Translations under genes and position numbers: made by a program | Source: Emydura subglobosa | Lineage: Eukaryota; Chordata; Testudines; Chelidae | NCBI GenBank assembly: GCA_007922225.1 | Contig: ML680053.1 | Location: 17,745,730-17,809,729 of the forward strand | Direction of reading: 5' to 3' | DNA: 64,000 bases | Shown here: positions 1-10,529 of the stretch, one piece after another | How positions within the stretch are numbered: position 1 is the first letter of the stretch | Layout: every line of letters starts with the position of its first letter | The notes under the pieces: generated by a model | Database searches by the model: none | What the model was told of the DNA's origin: nothing | The model's input: the letters and a program-made list of their open reading frames with translations, nothing else

Positions 1-349
1 AAAATGTTTCCTGCTGATTTTTATGTTTAATTTTATCATTTGTAATATACAATACATTTCTAAACAGAGTCATTTCAAAATGAAAAATCGAAACATTCTC
101 TTCCAAAAATGTCAGTGTGGAATGCATTGTGCTATGGTTATTCTCTGCTTCCTCAGAGTCCAGGAGAAGTTGGAGCAGCCCTAAAGGTTTCTACAGCTTG
201 TACCAACTGCATATGGCCCTGTGACATTGTTATAGCAGCCAGCAATTTCTTGGCCACAGCCTCTTCTCCCTCAGCCATGCATGTATCAGTCACAGGTGTA
301 GGAGATGGCATTGTGCCATTGTTACCTGCACACTCTAGGGCACCCCATC
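1..349. other. Unassigned intergenic or intronic sequence
   Basis: I see no gene, RNA or recognisable repeat. The only open frame, 81 codons from 109, has no motif and runs into the LTR-like block that begins near 350, so I treat it as chance. Confidence 0.5.
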
Positions 350-1230
350 TTTAACTGTTCGTGGGCTCAAGGCGTAACCGGTTAATTTAGGCACTCCCAC
401 CCTTAACAAGTTCCTAGACTCAGGGCATAATGTTCTGTGAGTTTGTGGGGCCTTTTACCAGTGAAAGAGCCTTACACCGTAATATCCTTAACCTCTATTT
501 ATTAACAGTTACCAAAACAGAATACACGTGCTAAGCGTACAGTGCTCACCACTCCCAATAAGGCTGATGAGCTTCTTCTGGTGGCCTGTCAGGATTAGAT
601 CATCTGGGGACTCCAGCTTCTGCACAGTATGGTCGGCAGTGTATTGAGGTCTGGCAGATCTGACTTGGGCTGTGTCCTGGAGTTAGGTTCCAAAGAACTT
701 CCTTTTGGACCCCAGTTTATATACTTAAACTTGAGTCCTGCTTAGCTCTACCTTAACCAATCATTTTAAACTAAAGTACTACAAAACACCAATCCTAGCC
801 CACTATGAAACAGTTCCATAACCAATCAAACCCCATCACCTTACTTGATTTAAATCTTGCAAAATTAGTTATGCAACAGACAGAAACAATCAAAGAATCA
901 GACAGAAACCATGTAGATAAACAAAAGAGAAGTAGGGACCATTAAGGCAAGACAATAAAGAAGTATAGCTGTCACAATCACAACTGTTGATAAGTGATTC
1001 CATGCCAGACAAACTGCTATCAGACAAAGTTTTCTTTAAATATCTTAATATCTGTATTTATCTGGTGATGGTGGGTACTATTAGGATAAGTGCGCCTTCT
1101 TAACAGCCTGATATTACATTGTCTTGATGCAATTTAGATGAAATGTGAGAATGTGACTCTGTGCTTCTTTGCTCATGGCTGCTACTGTGACTGCTACTGC
1201 TTACCACAGAAACAGGCCTCAAACTTTACA
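350..1230 (-). mobile_element. LTR-like block of an endogenous retrovirus (solo or degraded)
   Basis: Read on the minus strand, the block has a TATA-like TATATAA (plus 717-723), then about 215 bp further on an AATAAA polyadenylation signal (plus 498-503), the promoter-to-poly(A) order of an LTR. The minus-strand start could be the TGT near 1,228. No gag or pol remnant adjoins it on either side. The edges are estimates and I found no target duplication, so this could be a solo LTR. The class is unknown to me, and without a consensus the call rests on signal order alone. Confidence 0.5.
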
Positions 1231-2692
1231 ACATTGTAGTGGATCTGTGTCATCTGAGGATCCCGCTATACCAGGAAAAATAGTATGACTACAAAGCAGC
1301 GTTGTAATTTGCAAGGTTGCTATAATGCAGCCCAGGTACAGGACTACTGTATTTAGGCAACACTATTTGCTTAATACACTTTCTGGTAAGGCTATGTAGA
1401 TCTTTAACTTGTCACTTTTTAATATATTATGTCATTCCAAGAGGCAATGGAACTAGGAATACTGAATGAACACGTGAAGTTATTTAAAAAGTTTCTATGC
1501 CAGTTTTCAGATTTGAATTACTAAAATAATTTCTCCCATATTTTGAATAGCAAAAGGTTTCTAGTGCACATTTTTTGGCATGGCAAATTCAGAATTTGAG
1601 AAAAAAATTCATTTTAATTCTAAGTCAAAGTCAAAAAACATTTGATTAATGTTAAAAAATTCTGGTTTCATTTGCTCATGGAATGCTCACATTTTAATCA
1701 TATTTACTGATCTGTACCAAAACAAAGAGCCTCAGCTTGAGACAAAAGTGTAGACCCCTCGCTAAAAGGGGCTAACCTATATCTCTAAACACAATAATAT
1801 GCCAGACAACACTTATGTCTATTCAGGAAAATATTAGTGATTTAAAATGTCCTTTGTTGGGAATCTTAGTATATCTTTAACAATCCTCAGCATTTTGGGG
1901 GTGGGAGGGTGGGGAAAGGGATGAGAAATGTTGTAGACTAAGCGTCTTATCTTACAAAGAGGTATGCATGTGCTTAACTTCACACACTGCCAAAAGTTCC
2001 ATTTATTTCTCTAATCATACTTTCAGTGAAATCACACTCAATCATCCATACAAAATGCTCCATATAATTACAGTTACTTCTAACAATTAGATTTACAATA
2101 AAAATGCGATAGCCGCCCAGCAGTAAAAATTCGAATTCTATTATAATGTGTATATATATGTGTAATAAGAAGTATAATTCTATTGAAAAAATAAATTAAG
2201 GCAACTAACCAATAAATCAAAGCAGCAGAGGAGGCCTTTTAACCCCTCCTACCCAATGAAGAACATACCTCTAACCATCACCAAATAATCCTGCTTATAA
2301 AACAAGAATCACCCTTAACTTTGCAGGCAGTATTATTACAAACAAAGGTACTAACTCACGGAAGGGGAAAAAAAAGTCTTTATTAGGATACACAGATGTA
2401 GATAACACCTGTTACCTTATGTCTGGCTTTTTACACTTCACTTACTAGATCAGAGGATACAAGCCAATTTTCTATTTTACCTTTACCAGGTGGTCTTTTC
2501 TTTGCATAATTTTCCTTCCCAAATGCAGATAAACCTTTCAACAGATGGGGCTACATTCTGTCCTCTGTTACACTGATGCAACTCCATTGGCTCCTGTGGA
2601 ATAGCATGGGAACAGATAAAGGCAGATTTTAACCCACCATCTCTTTCTGTCTAAGGTACTTATGTGGCCCGCATTACCATAGTATCTGGCCA
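1231..2692. other. Low-repeat AT-rich sequence
   Basis: No gene, LTR or LINE remnant was recognised. The stretch has short AT-rich tracts, including a TATATATATG run near 2,150, and nothing coding. Confidence 0.5.
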
Positions 2693-2850
2693 CCACCCAG
2701 TCTTTAATATATTTATCCTCATAACATCCTTGTGAAATAGTTATTATTCTCTCCATTTTACAGATGGATACTGAGGCACAGAGAGATTAAGTGATGAACC
2801 CAAGGTCACAGTCTGTGCTGGAACAGGGAAGTGTGACAAGCAGTCCCAAG
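2693..2850 (-). mobile_element. MIR-type SINE, minus orientation
   Basis: The segment around 2,715-2,815 reads as the core of the amniote MIR SINE: a stretch ending in CATTTTACAGATG, followed by ACTGAGGCACAGAGAG and then AAGGTCACA. In the sense direction this matches the familiar 'cttgggcaa...cccatctgtaaaatg' MIR core. It is diverged and lacks the tRNA-like head. Two plus-strand MIR copies at 6,440 and 25,825 share the core. Confidence 0.75.
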
Positions 2851-3270
2851 AAAGTGCACTTTATGAGCCTAATCCTGCAGGCATTTTAAAGTCAGTGAAA
2901 GCTGTATCTAAATGAGGAAAATGGGATTGGAGTCCTGAATTAACTCACAGCTGATTTGTTCAATATTTGGAGGAATTTAAAATATAAAAGCTTTATAGAC
3001 TTGTGAGCTTGCAGAGCAGATTTTGGAATGTCATGGATATTCAGGAACAGATGGCCATGTGTATCAGTATCTTATTCTGGATAAGGCTTGCTCTGAGTTC
3101 CAGCTGCTCAGGGTCAGTTTTAACGTGCCCATGTATACTTTGTTTGTGTGCTATTTGGAAGAAGAGAATATGTGCATGTTACTCTTCCCTTTTGCACGTT
3201 ACATCCTCTCACATGTTCCTTGGTTTTTATTTTTTAAAACAACACTGTCCCTACACTCTTTGAATTAAAC
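2851..3270. other. Unassigned sequence
   Basis: No feature was recognised. Two overlapping open frames of 81-86 codons at 3,003-3,268 show no domain or signal and differ only in frame, so I treat both as chance. Confidence 0.5.
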
Positions 3271-3513
3271 GAGGCCAAATTCTGCTCTCAGCCAACAAGG
3301 CAGTGGATTTACTCTACCTCTGCACTGGTGGTGTAACTGAAAGCAGACTTTAACCAACAATCTTTAAGATGAACATGATCAGTGGAACACAATTTTCCCA
3401 TATCTTAAAATGCTCTCTCATTTACTTTCCTCACTTACATCACATGAAAATCTGAACCCAATGAAGTTAACCCAGAATTACATTGGTGCAAATGAGATGA
3501 GAATTTGGCCCTA
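3271..3513. mobile_element. Short palindromic element (GGCCAAATTC ends)
   Basis: The left end reads GAGGCCAAATTCTGCTCTC and the right end reads GAGAATTTGGCCC, so the termini are inverted repeats about 240 bp apart. No coding capacity is visible. A shorter hairpin of related design lies at 47,477. This looks like a MITE-like non-autonomous DNA element, but the superfamily is not known to me. Confidence 0.55.
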
Positions 3514-5025
3514 GTATATGCGGCACATAAGTGATAGAAAAACATATTGTTCTGCTATACTGCATTAACATTTCAAGGTAAAAAAAAAAAATCTCCTTTT
3601 CTATTCACCCAGCGGTCTACATTTAACACCAGTGAATGTGATGCGTGCAGAACTAGTGAGGAATATCCACAGAAGTACTTTCACTGCAGCGCCCTTATCT
3701 GCACTGAGACTTGGAGGGTAGAATTTTGCCCTCCGTTTTTATGAAGATCTGTGTTGCAACTTCATAGAGATAATATGCCAGTCTGCCATTTTCTGCACGA
3801 CTAATTTCTGATTTTAAAAAAAATCATTTTTTCCCTTTCTGTTTCTTTTTGAAGAATTTGTACTGTTATGTTTAAATAATTAGTTTGGTACAAGTAGTGC
3901 GTTCATGCTTTCAGTTCCATAAAGCAATACATTTTCCTAATTACTGGAGCCTTTAGACACTTTTGAAATGAGAGAAGTGAACCATTATTGGGTTCTCAGT
4001 TCATGACTTTGAGAACCATACAGCAATTACATTGATTAGTGGTTACACTTCCTGTGCCTTGTCATATTTTTTGACAAGTGAGCCTAGATTTGACATCTAT
4101 TCAGGACAACTGACTGATGCCTATTGTTTATCCATTTTGAAAACAATATGAGAGATAAAACTAAAAGTGTTTATTTACCATCTGACAAACATTTGAATTC
4201 AACTTTTCACAGCATAGATAATATTTCCATGTTTCAGATAAATAGTACTTTTATTGTTTTCTAGAAAATCTGTTGACTGGCATAAATCCAGATACAGTTT
4301 ATTAGTTTCTTGCTGATTGCTTGGTTTTGACAGACACACATTTTAATAGAAGCTTCTTTTTTCATGTTTCTAGTTGCACTGCAGTATTTAGACAAGATTT
4401 ACAGTAGATGGAATCCAGGATAATAGATTACCAAGGTGTCCTTTTGCTGATGATCTGTTATATTCTGTAAAACTCTGAAAAGAAGTTTAAATAAACTGAC
4501 CAGTAGCTCACAGTGATGACTCAAATGGCAAATATTTTCACTGCCTGTCCTTCAGCATCTGCTTCAAAAGATGTTTTAGACTTGTAAAGGATTGATTTTA
4601 TTTATTTAGATTTTTCTATCTCTAATTATAGGCACCTTCCATATTTTAATACCCATTGTGCTTTATATCCAATTTAAGATTATAAACATACTCACCGAAC
4701 TGTCCATTCACATTTTGACTTTTTGTTATAATTTAATATAACATAAAAGTTAAATTGATAAATTCTAAACCTTATTGAAATGAAATATTTTGATAATTTC
4801 CCATAAAAATGTTGATGAAATTGATTAATTCCGACAAAATGTTTAGATTTTGTCATATCAGCGTATTCTGACAGAAACAGTTTCCTTCAGAAAATTTTCA
4901 ACCAGGTCTATCCAATTATACTACTTAAAGATATTGGACCAGAATCCCATTTGGTGCAAATAAAGACAGTGGACATAAGACAACGTACATGGGCCAAGCA
5001 TCTCTCTTTAATGGTCTACTTTTTT
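3514..5025. other. Low-repeat AT-rich sequence
   Basis: No gene or confident repeat is seen. The distal part (about 4,760-4,910) has AAAATTTTC-type tracts that may be a decayed relative of the palindromic element just downstream. Confidence 0.45.
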
Positions 5026-5690
5026 GATCTGGTTGGGAATTTTCCACTGGAGTGATTTTCCAATGGAAAATGCAGTTTCCACAAATTTCTGTTGGAAAAA
5101 TGAGAATGAAATATTTTGTTTCAGGTCAATTCAACCCCAATCAGAGTATTTCATTTTGTTGAACTGACAAGAAATGTTTCACTTTGAATCAGTTCAATAT
5201 TAAACTATGTTTTCCTCTCAGTGTTCTTTATGGGAGCTATAGTTTGGGCTCCCATTCTCCCTTAAGGACTGGGCTCCCCAGAAGACTACATTTTCCCTAG
5301 TACAATGCAGATTTCACTCTGATAGAGTGCATCATGGGAGTTCTCTGGCCAGGGAGCTTGGCCTTAAGGGGAAAGTGTGGGAATTAGACTTCTTCAACTA
5401 CCACTCTCATGAGGTAATGCATGAGAAAATGCAGTGTAATATTGAACTGATTTAAAACAAAGGGTTCTGGGTCAGATCAAAAAACCAAAATGAAACATTT
5501 GGATTTCAGAAATGTCAAAATGTTTCATTTTGATAAAAAAGTTTGATGTTTATTATTCAAAATGTTTTGTAAGTTCTTGTCCATGAAAAAATTTGAAATT
5601 GCAACTTTTCTTTCTAATTTAGGATGAAAACAAATGTTCAAATGTCAGAAATTTCCCTTGGGGTGGAAATTCTGATTTTTGCCCAGCTCT
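5026..5690. mobile_element. Palindromic DNA element with GCCCAGCTCT end
   Basis: The right end is ATTTTTGCCCAGCTCT (5,675-5,690). The left end, GATCTGGTTGGGAATTTTCC, is a decayed inverted match. The arms are rich in AAAATTTT and GAAACATTT motifs in opposite orientation around a central block (5,215-5,420) containing GGGAGCTATAGTTTGG and its imperfect complement. A better-preserved member of the family is at 52,469-52,770. There is no coding capacity, so it would depend on a transposase elsewhere. Confidence 0.55.
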
Positions 5691-6439
5691 ACTAATTTCT
5701 GACCTCACTCATCTAAGAACTTGCTTCCATTGCTAAAACCTACAGAGGCCTAAAATGTTCAAAGTAAGAATCCAAACTTTGTAATGTTCATCTCAGCTGT
5801 TTCTGTAAATCTTTAGGAATGCATCCAGTCAGTAGGAGTTTCTCTCAGCTGAATTAAAAATCCTAATGTACAATGTAGCACACAAAGTGGATTTCTGATA
5901 CTTCCTGGAAAAATCTGTGTTTGTAAATCATTGAATTAATTAAAATGAGTCAGATTTTGTATTTTCACATGTGACAGGAACAATATTGCTCCATTTTTTC
6001 TCATGTTATTTATAGAACATGCTCCTTTTTTTAGTCCACAGATTAGATGAGAAGAAAGAGATGCTTGGAATTATAACAGAATGATCTCAAAAGATATCTG
6101 AAAAGAAAGTTTTTAATTACAATTGCAATTTGAAACTTAATTTTCAAATATAGCTCACAGTTTATGCAAGCTGAGAAGTAATTTTATCTCTTTGATCTTT
6201 TAGGTTGCTTGACTACATCAAATGGGTAGCCTTTTCTCAACTGTTTCACTGCACCACTTGTGAGAGAACACACAACAGACTGGAGACTGCACAGTTAAAA
6301 TGGTACAATACATATTGGCTAAGTACATTTTATTGCTATAAGAACTGCACTATGAAAATAAAGCAGGATGAGCAGCAAGGGGAAGGTTAGCCTGCTGAAG
6401 ACATAGTGAAGATAAAGAAATAATAACATACAGAGCAGG
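5691..6439. other. Unassigned AT-rich sequence
   Basis: No gene or known repeat was recognised. A 61-codon frame at 6,205-6,390 has no motif. Confidence 0.5.
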
Positions 6440-6675
6440 ATGTGGACATGAAGGATGGTCCAGAGGTCAGGGCTTTAGCCTGGGACTTAGGACACCTGCG
6501 TGCAATTCCCTCTCTGCCAAAGACTTCCTATGTGACCTGAGGCAAGTTACTTAACCTCTCTATAACCCATCTGTAAAATGGGCGTAATAGTACTTCCCTA
6601 CCACACAGGGTTGCTGTGAGAATAAATATGTTAAAGATTGTGAGGTGCTCAGATGCTCTGGTAATTTGGGCTGTA
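6440..6675 (+). mobile_element. MIR-type SINE, plus orientation
   Basis: The order of blocks fits MIR. A tRNA-like head (GGTCAGGGCTTTAGCCTGGG ... GTGCAATTCCC) is followed by the core, with a GTGACC-type stretch, a GCAAGTTACTTAACCTCTC block and CATCTGTAAAATGGG. The tail reads ACACAGGGTTGCTGTGAG. A head plus core plus tail makes this one of the more complete copies in the window. Divergence is high, in keeping with an ancient insertion. Confidence 0.85.
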
Positions 6676-7195
6676 TATGGACCTAAAATAGATAGGATAT
6701 GGCTTAGAGGAAGGATAACTCAGATCAAGGACCTCCCTATCTCCTGCACACACAATTTTCTATTCTGGATTTGGGTTTTTCTGTTAGAAACCTGTAGGAG
6801 CTACTAAAACCCTTGGGCAAAAGTAACCCTAAGCACCTATCCAGGGATGGGGAGACAGTTTGTTCCTGGATTCAGCAATATTTGGCTTTAGTTTTTAAAT
6901 TAGATTTTAAAAATACCAGCCTTCAGTTGTTAGGGTTGTTACCCACCCACAGTCACTGAACACAAGCTGTTCCAGCATCTCAGTCACTATGGTATCCAGA
7001 CACTAGTACACAACGAGATGGGCTACCAAAAAGCCAAGTGAACAAGCTGACAGAAAACCCAGGCTGATTTCCAACAGAACTTCACTGAAACCAAACCAAG
7101 TGACCAACTGCCAATGAAAAAGTATTATGTTGCAATTTTTCTGACAGGCTCTGATTCAAAAAATTCACCAAAAAACTTTGTCAACCATTGTATTG
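6676..7195. other. Unassigned sequence
   Basis: No gene or recognised repeat. Short open frames only. Confidence 0.5.
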
Positions 7196-7595
7196 TTTAT
7201 TAACAAATCTTAGAACAGTGTGGAAGTTCCAGAGGCCTGGAAAAAAAATGAATGTTGTGCCAATAGGTAAAAAGAATAAGCAGGAAGACCTCAGTAACTA
7301 TAGGCGGGTTAGCCAGACATAAATCTGGGGCAAAATAATGGAAAGCCTTGTATGGGTTGCAATCAGTAAAGAATTAAAAAAGAATGGTAGCATAATTAAG
7401 GCCAATCAGTATTGTTTTATTATAAACAGGTCTTGTCAAACAAACGTGATTTGAAATCTGAAAACATGCCTTGTAATAAAAGACTTAAGCGCTGAATTTA
7501 TTTCGTTTATCCAAGTGAAGCTTAAGAGATGACTTGATCACAGTCTATAAGTACCTACACGGGGAAGATATTTCTGATCATGGATGGCTCGTTGA
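7196..7595 (+). pseudogene. CR1-type LINE remnant with internal deletion
   Basis: Conceptual translation with frame changes shows the N-terminal RT fragment (a VVPIGKKNK...YRRVSQT block, the usual 'VxPIFKKG...NYRPVSLT' region). Beyond 7,520 it continues with the far C-terminal signature DLITVYKYLHGEDISD. The catalytic RT core that should lie between them, including the F-A-D-D box, is missing. CR1 elements encode a reverse transcriptase for target-primed retrotransposition, and this copy is dead. It is cut on the right by a GC-rich repeat starting near 7,596. Confidence 0.75.
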
Positions 7596-8500
7596 TCAAG
7601 CAAAAAATTGCATAGCAGGATTTAATATGTGCACTGGCAAAGGGAAGGCAGGGAGCATGCACACCACACTCAGTGGGGTGGGAGGAGAGCAAGGGCAGCG
7701 CCAGTGGCTCAGGAGTGCGCATGTGCCCCTCAGGGAGGAAAGCAGGGACTGTGGTGCTGTGCGAGTCAGCGGGTGGTACTGGGCTCGAGACAGGGTGAGA
7801 GTGAGCGAGGGGGGTGGGAGCGGCAGGAGGACGAAAGGGGTTGAGCGCTTGGTTCCTCCTGGCCAGAAAGCCGCTCTGTGCTGCCGCCTGTGAATGAACT
7901 GAGGCCAGGCTGCCAGCCACCAGCCCCCTGCCCAGCCCACTGCAGGTCCCTGCTTTCCCTGGCCCTCTTGGAGCGCGGGCCTGCCCCTCCGCTCATCAGC
8001 GAACCGGTGCCATTGGCTGCTGCCACAGGCTGTAGTGCCCAGTTGGAAGTCTCTGCCCCAAGTAGTATACATAGCTAGTGAACAGGGGCAGCTAACAGGG
8101 CAGGTTTGCGAGGGAGTCCTCCAGGTGAAGGAGGAGCAACTACATGACCCTTGGGGTGAATCTGTTGTCTGTAGTGTGCATGTGTTTGTGGTGTGTTGCT
8201 GCTTGACTGAAGTATATTGTGTGGTCTGTTTGGGGGACCGTGTACTGATCTTAGCGGCCTGTTAGATAAGCCTGACAGCTTCTTAAAGAGGCTTTGTCCC
8301 CCAAGCCTTTTAGCACCCATCAACCCTCAACTAGGGGGCGGAGCTACTCAGGGAGAACCAGGATTTTAAAAGCCCACTCCTAAATGACCAGAGGAGCTAG
8401 TGAAGAGGGGCAGCTAACAGGGGAGTTTTGCAAGGGAGTTCAGAGTGAAAGTGGGACAGTGGGGAGGAGGGGTAGATACACTTTGTCATGCTGGGTAGAT
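7596..8500 (+). repeat. GC-rich LTR-like block with internal direct duplication
   Basis: The sequence turns sharply GC-rich at 7,596. A ~50-bp segment beginning AGCTAGTGAACAGGGGCAGC (about 8,069-8,118) recurs at about 8,393-8,445. Just upstream of the second copy, GGGCGGAGCTACT followed by ATTTTAAAAGCCC looks like a promoter-proximal GC box and a weak TATA, as in an LTR. Several overlapping open frames of 60-158 codons on both strands are best explained by low stop density in GC-rich DNA. I do not recognise the family for certain. Confidence 0.45.
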
Positions 8501-8892
8501 GTGGGGGAGAGCATTTGTTATACTGTTTGACATCAACATGTCAAAATCTTATTAATTCAGGTGAGATATGCCATGTCCGGTACTGTAAGGAAGGTTATAA
8601 TATGCTAAGTAAGATGATAATACTTATGTTCATGTGTGATGTGTGAAATGGAAGTTATAGATATATTTGATATATCTGGATTGCAAATGGTGCTGTCTGA
8701 GTAAAGACTCATACAGGACGGCTGCAGAACAATAGCCTGCTTAATGGCCTATTAAGACATTCCCAGGCGCCAGGGGCCCAGGGGGAGAAGCTGGAGATAT
8801 ACCTGGTGAGGCACCAGAACTGGCCCATGTGGCACTGGACTACATTTTAGTTCCTGTAAAACCCTACAAACTGCATGGCCTGGGCCAGAGGG

Positions 8893-8899
8893 TATATAA
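8893..8899 (+). promoter_or_regulatory. TATA box of LTR
   Basis: TATATAA in the context GGGTATATAAGGC, about 270 bp upstream of the LTR poly(A) signal. Confidence 0.65.
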
Positions 8900-9165
8900 G
8901 GCAGAGGCCTTGGGAATCCATTTTGTCTTCAGTCACCAGTCTTTCAGTCAGGACACAGCTTCAAACATCTATCTACCTCTGAATCAAGTCATCTGCAACT
9001 GAAGCTGTGAACAAAGGACTGAGGCCCATCCAGTTACTGGATGTATATCAGAGGAACTGTACAAGTCTGCAACTCCACAATTTCTAGATACCTGATGTAT
9101 ATGGACTTTTAATCATTTGTATGTATTTGATTGCTCTAATCCTTGGTTTGTTTCTTTCTTTTTAC

Positions 9166-9171
9166 AATAAA
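9166..9171 (+). promoter_or_regulatory. LTR polyadenylation signal
   Basis: AATAAA within TTTTTACAATAAACC, at the expected distance downstream of the LTR TATA box. Confidence 0.6.
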
Positions 9172-9589
9172 CCTTTAGTTTTAGTTACTAAAGGATTGGC
9201 TGGCAGAGTGGTATTTTAGGTAAGATCCAAACTTATATTGATCTGGTACTGTGGCTGACGCTTTGGGGTCAGAGGGAACCATTTTAGTAAAGAGCATAGG
9301 GTTTAAATAAATGGTCTGTTTACTGGACGTCGTGGCTGACTGGGAACCAGAGGCTGAAATGCAATAAAAGGAGCTGTGTGCATCTGTATACTGGCTTCTG
9401 TGGGGATTCAGAAGTGCAGTTTGTGGCTAGTTGGAAAGTCTGGCTTCAGTGCCACGCACCAGTGCTGGGAGAATCTGCTCTCCGTTTGCAGTCTGCCCTG
9501 ACCTTGGCATTATCAGTTGGCTACCCTGGGCACGGGACAGGTCACACACTTCATTAACATTCTGTAAACTAAAGACAATAACCCCACTT

Positions 9590-10270
9590 CCCGATAAAAA
9601 CTATACAACAATAAAAGAAAGAGTTGCAGGAGTTCAAAGAGAATTTAGGCAGAAGTCCAGCACCCGAGTCCCACAGCAGAACAATCCCACTCCTGGTATG
9701 AAAATCTCTGTACTGTTGAGGAGGATAAAAGTCTCAGGGAAGGAGAACATCAAACTGGAGAGGAGGGAAATGATCCCATAGTTGGGACCGTCCTTCCAGT
9801 TATTAGGAAGAGACAGGTAATAGTAATGGGGATTCAATCATTAGAAACAGAGATAGCTGGGTTTGAGATGACCAAGAGAACTACATGGGGACTTCCTGCC
9901 GGGTGCGAAGGTTGCAGATCTCTCAAGACATCTAGACAGCCTTATGTGTAGTGGTGGGTGGTCATGGTATATGTAGGTACCAATGACATAGGGAAGGATA
10001 GGAGAGCAGTCCTGGAGGCCAAATTTAGGCTGCTAGTTAAGAAATTGAAGTCCAGGACCTCCAAGGTAGCATTTTCTGAAATGCTTCCAGTTCCATGCAC
10101 AGGTCCAGTTAGGCAGGAAGAACAGCAGGGTCTCTATTCGTCGATTACATGATGAGGGAGGAGGGGTTTAGATTTATTAGGTGCTAGGGAACCTTTTGGG
10201 AAAGAGGGACCCTAGACAGGAAGGATGTGCTTCACCTAAACCACAATGGAACTGTATTGCTAGCACATAA
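9590..10270 (+). pseudogene. CR1 ORF1 remnant, SGNH-hydrolase (esterase) type
   Basis: CR1 ORF1 commonly carries an SGNH/GDSL-type esterase domain thought to aid retrotransposition. Two of its blocks are visible here. The nucleophile block reads VIVMG in one frame (about 9,817-9,831) and continues as GDSIIR in the next (9,828 onward), so a single-base loss has split it. About 150 bp on, block III/V-like VYVGTNDIGKD appears, with GTND at 9,976-9,987. A stop follows RNRDSWV shortly after the GDS block. The upstream part (from about 9,590) is rich in K/R and resembles the basic N-terminal part of such proteins. The frame is therefore decayed. The identification rests on motif order and on its place directly before an RT gene. 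Confidence 0.75.
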
Positions 10271-10529
10271 AATTAAAAAGGTTGTAGAGCAGTTTTTAAA
10301 CTAAGAGCTGGGGAAAGCCAATAGGCATGGAGGAGCACGTGGAGGAGCGCATGGTTCAGTCAGAGACATGCCTTAGGGGAGGATCTATTAATGGAAATTC
10401 TCTATATCCTAGTAAGGAGGAGAGGATGGAAGAAGATAAAATACTGATAGGATCTGATGAGCAACAGTCAAATGAAAAAAAGTCCCTTCAATTACATCAC
10501 ATAATGGCAGACAGCTAAAAAGTGACCTT

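Larger units (their letters stand above)
8505..9555 (+). mobile_element. Endogenous retroviral LTR
   Basis: A canonical TATATAA (8,893-8,899) is followed about 270 bp later by AATAAA (9,166-9,171) and a GT-rich U5-like stretch (GATTGGCTGGCAGAGTGG ...). The order of U3, TATA, R with poly(A) signal and U5 is plain. A CR1 element follows directly, with no gag or pol between, so this is a solo LTR or a 5' LTR separated from its body. Edges are approximate. A fragment of possibly the same family lies at 50,846-51,110. Confidence 0.7.

Noticed and set aside
7555..8078. Overlapping frames of 119-158 codons on both strands
   Set aside because: All frames are open at once in a GC-rich repeat-like block, which is expected from low stop density. 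None has a motif.
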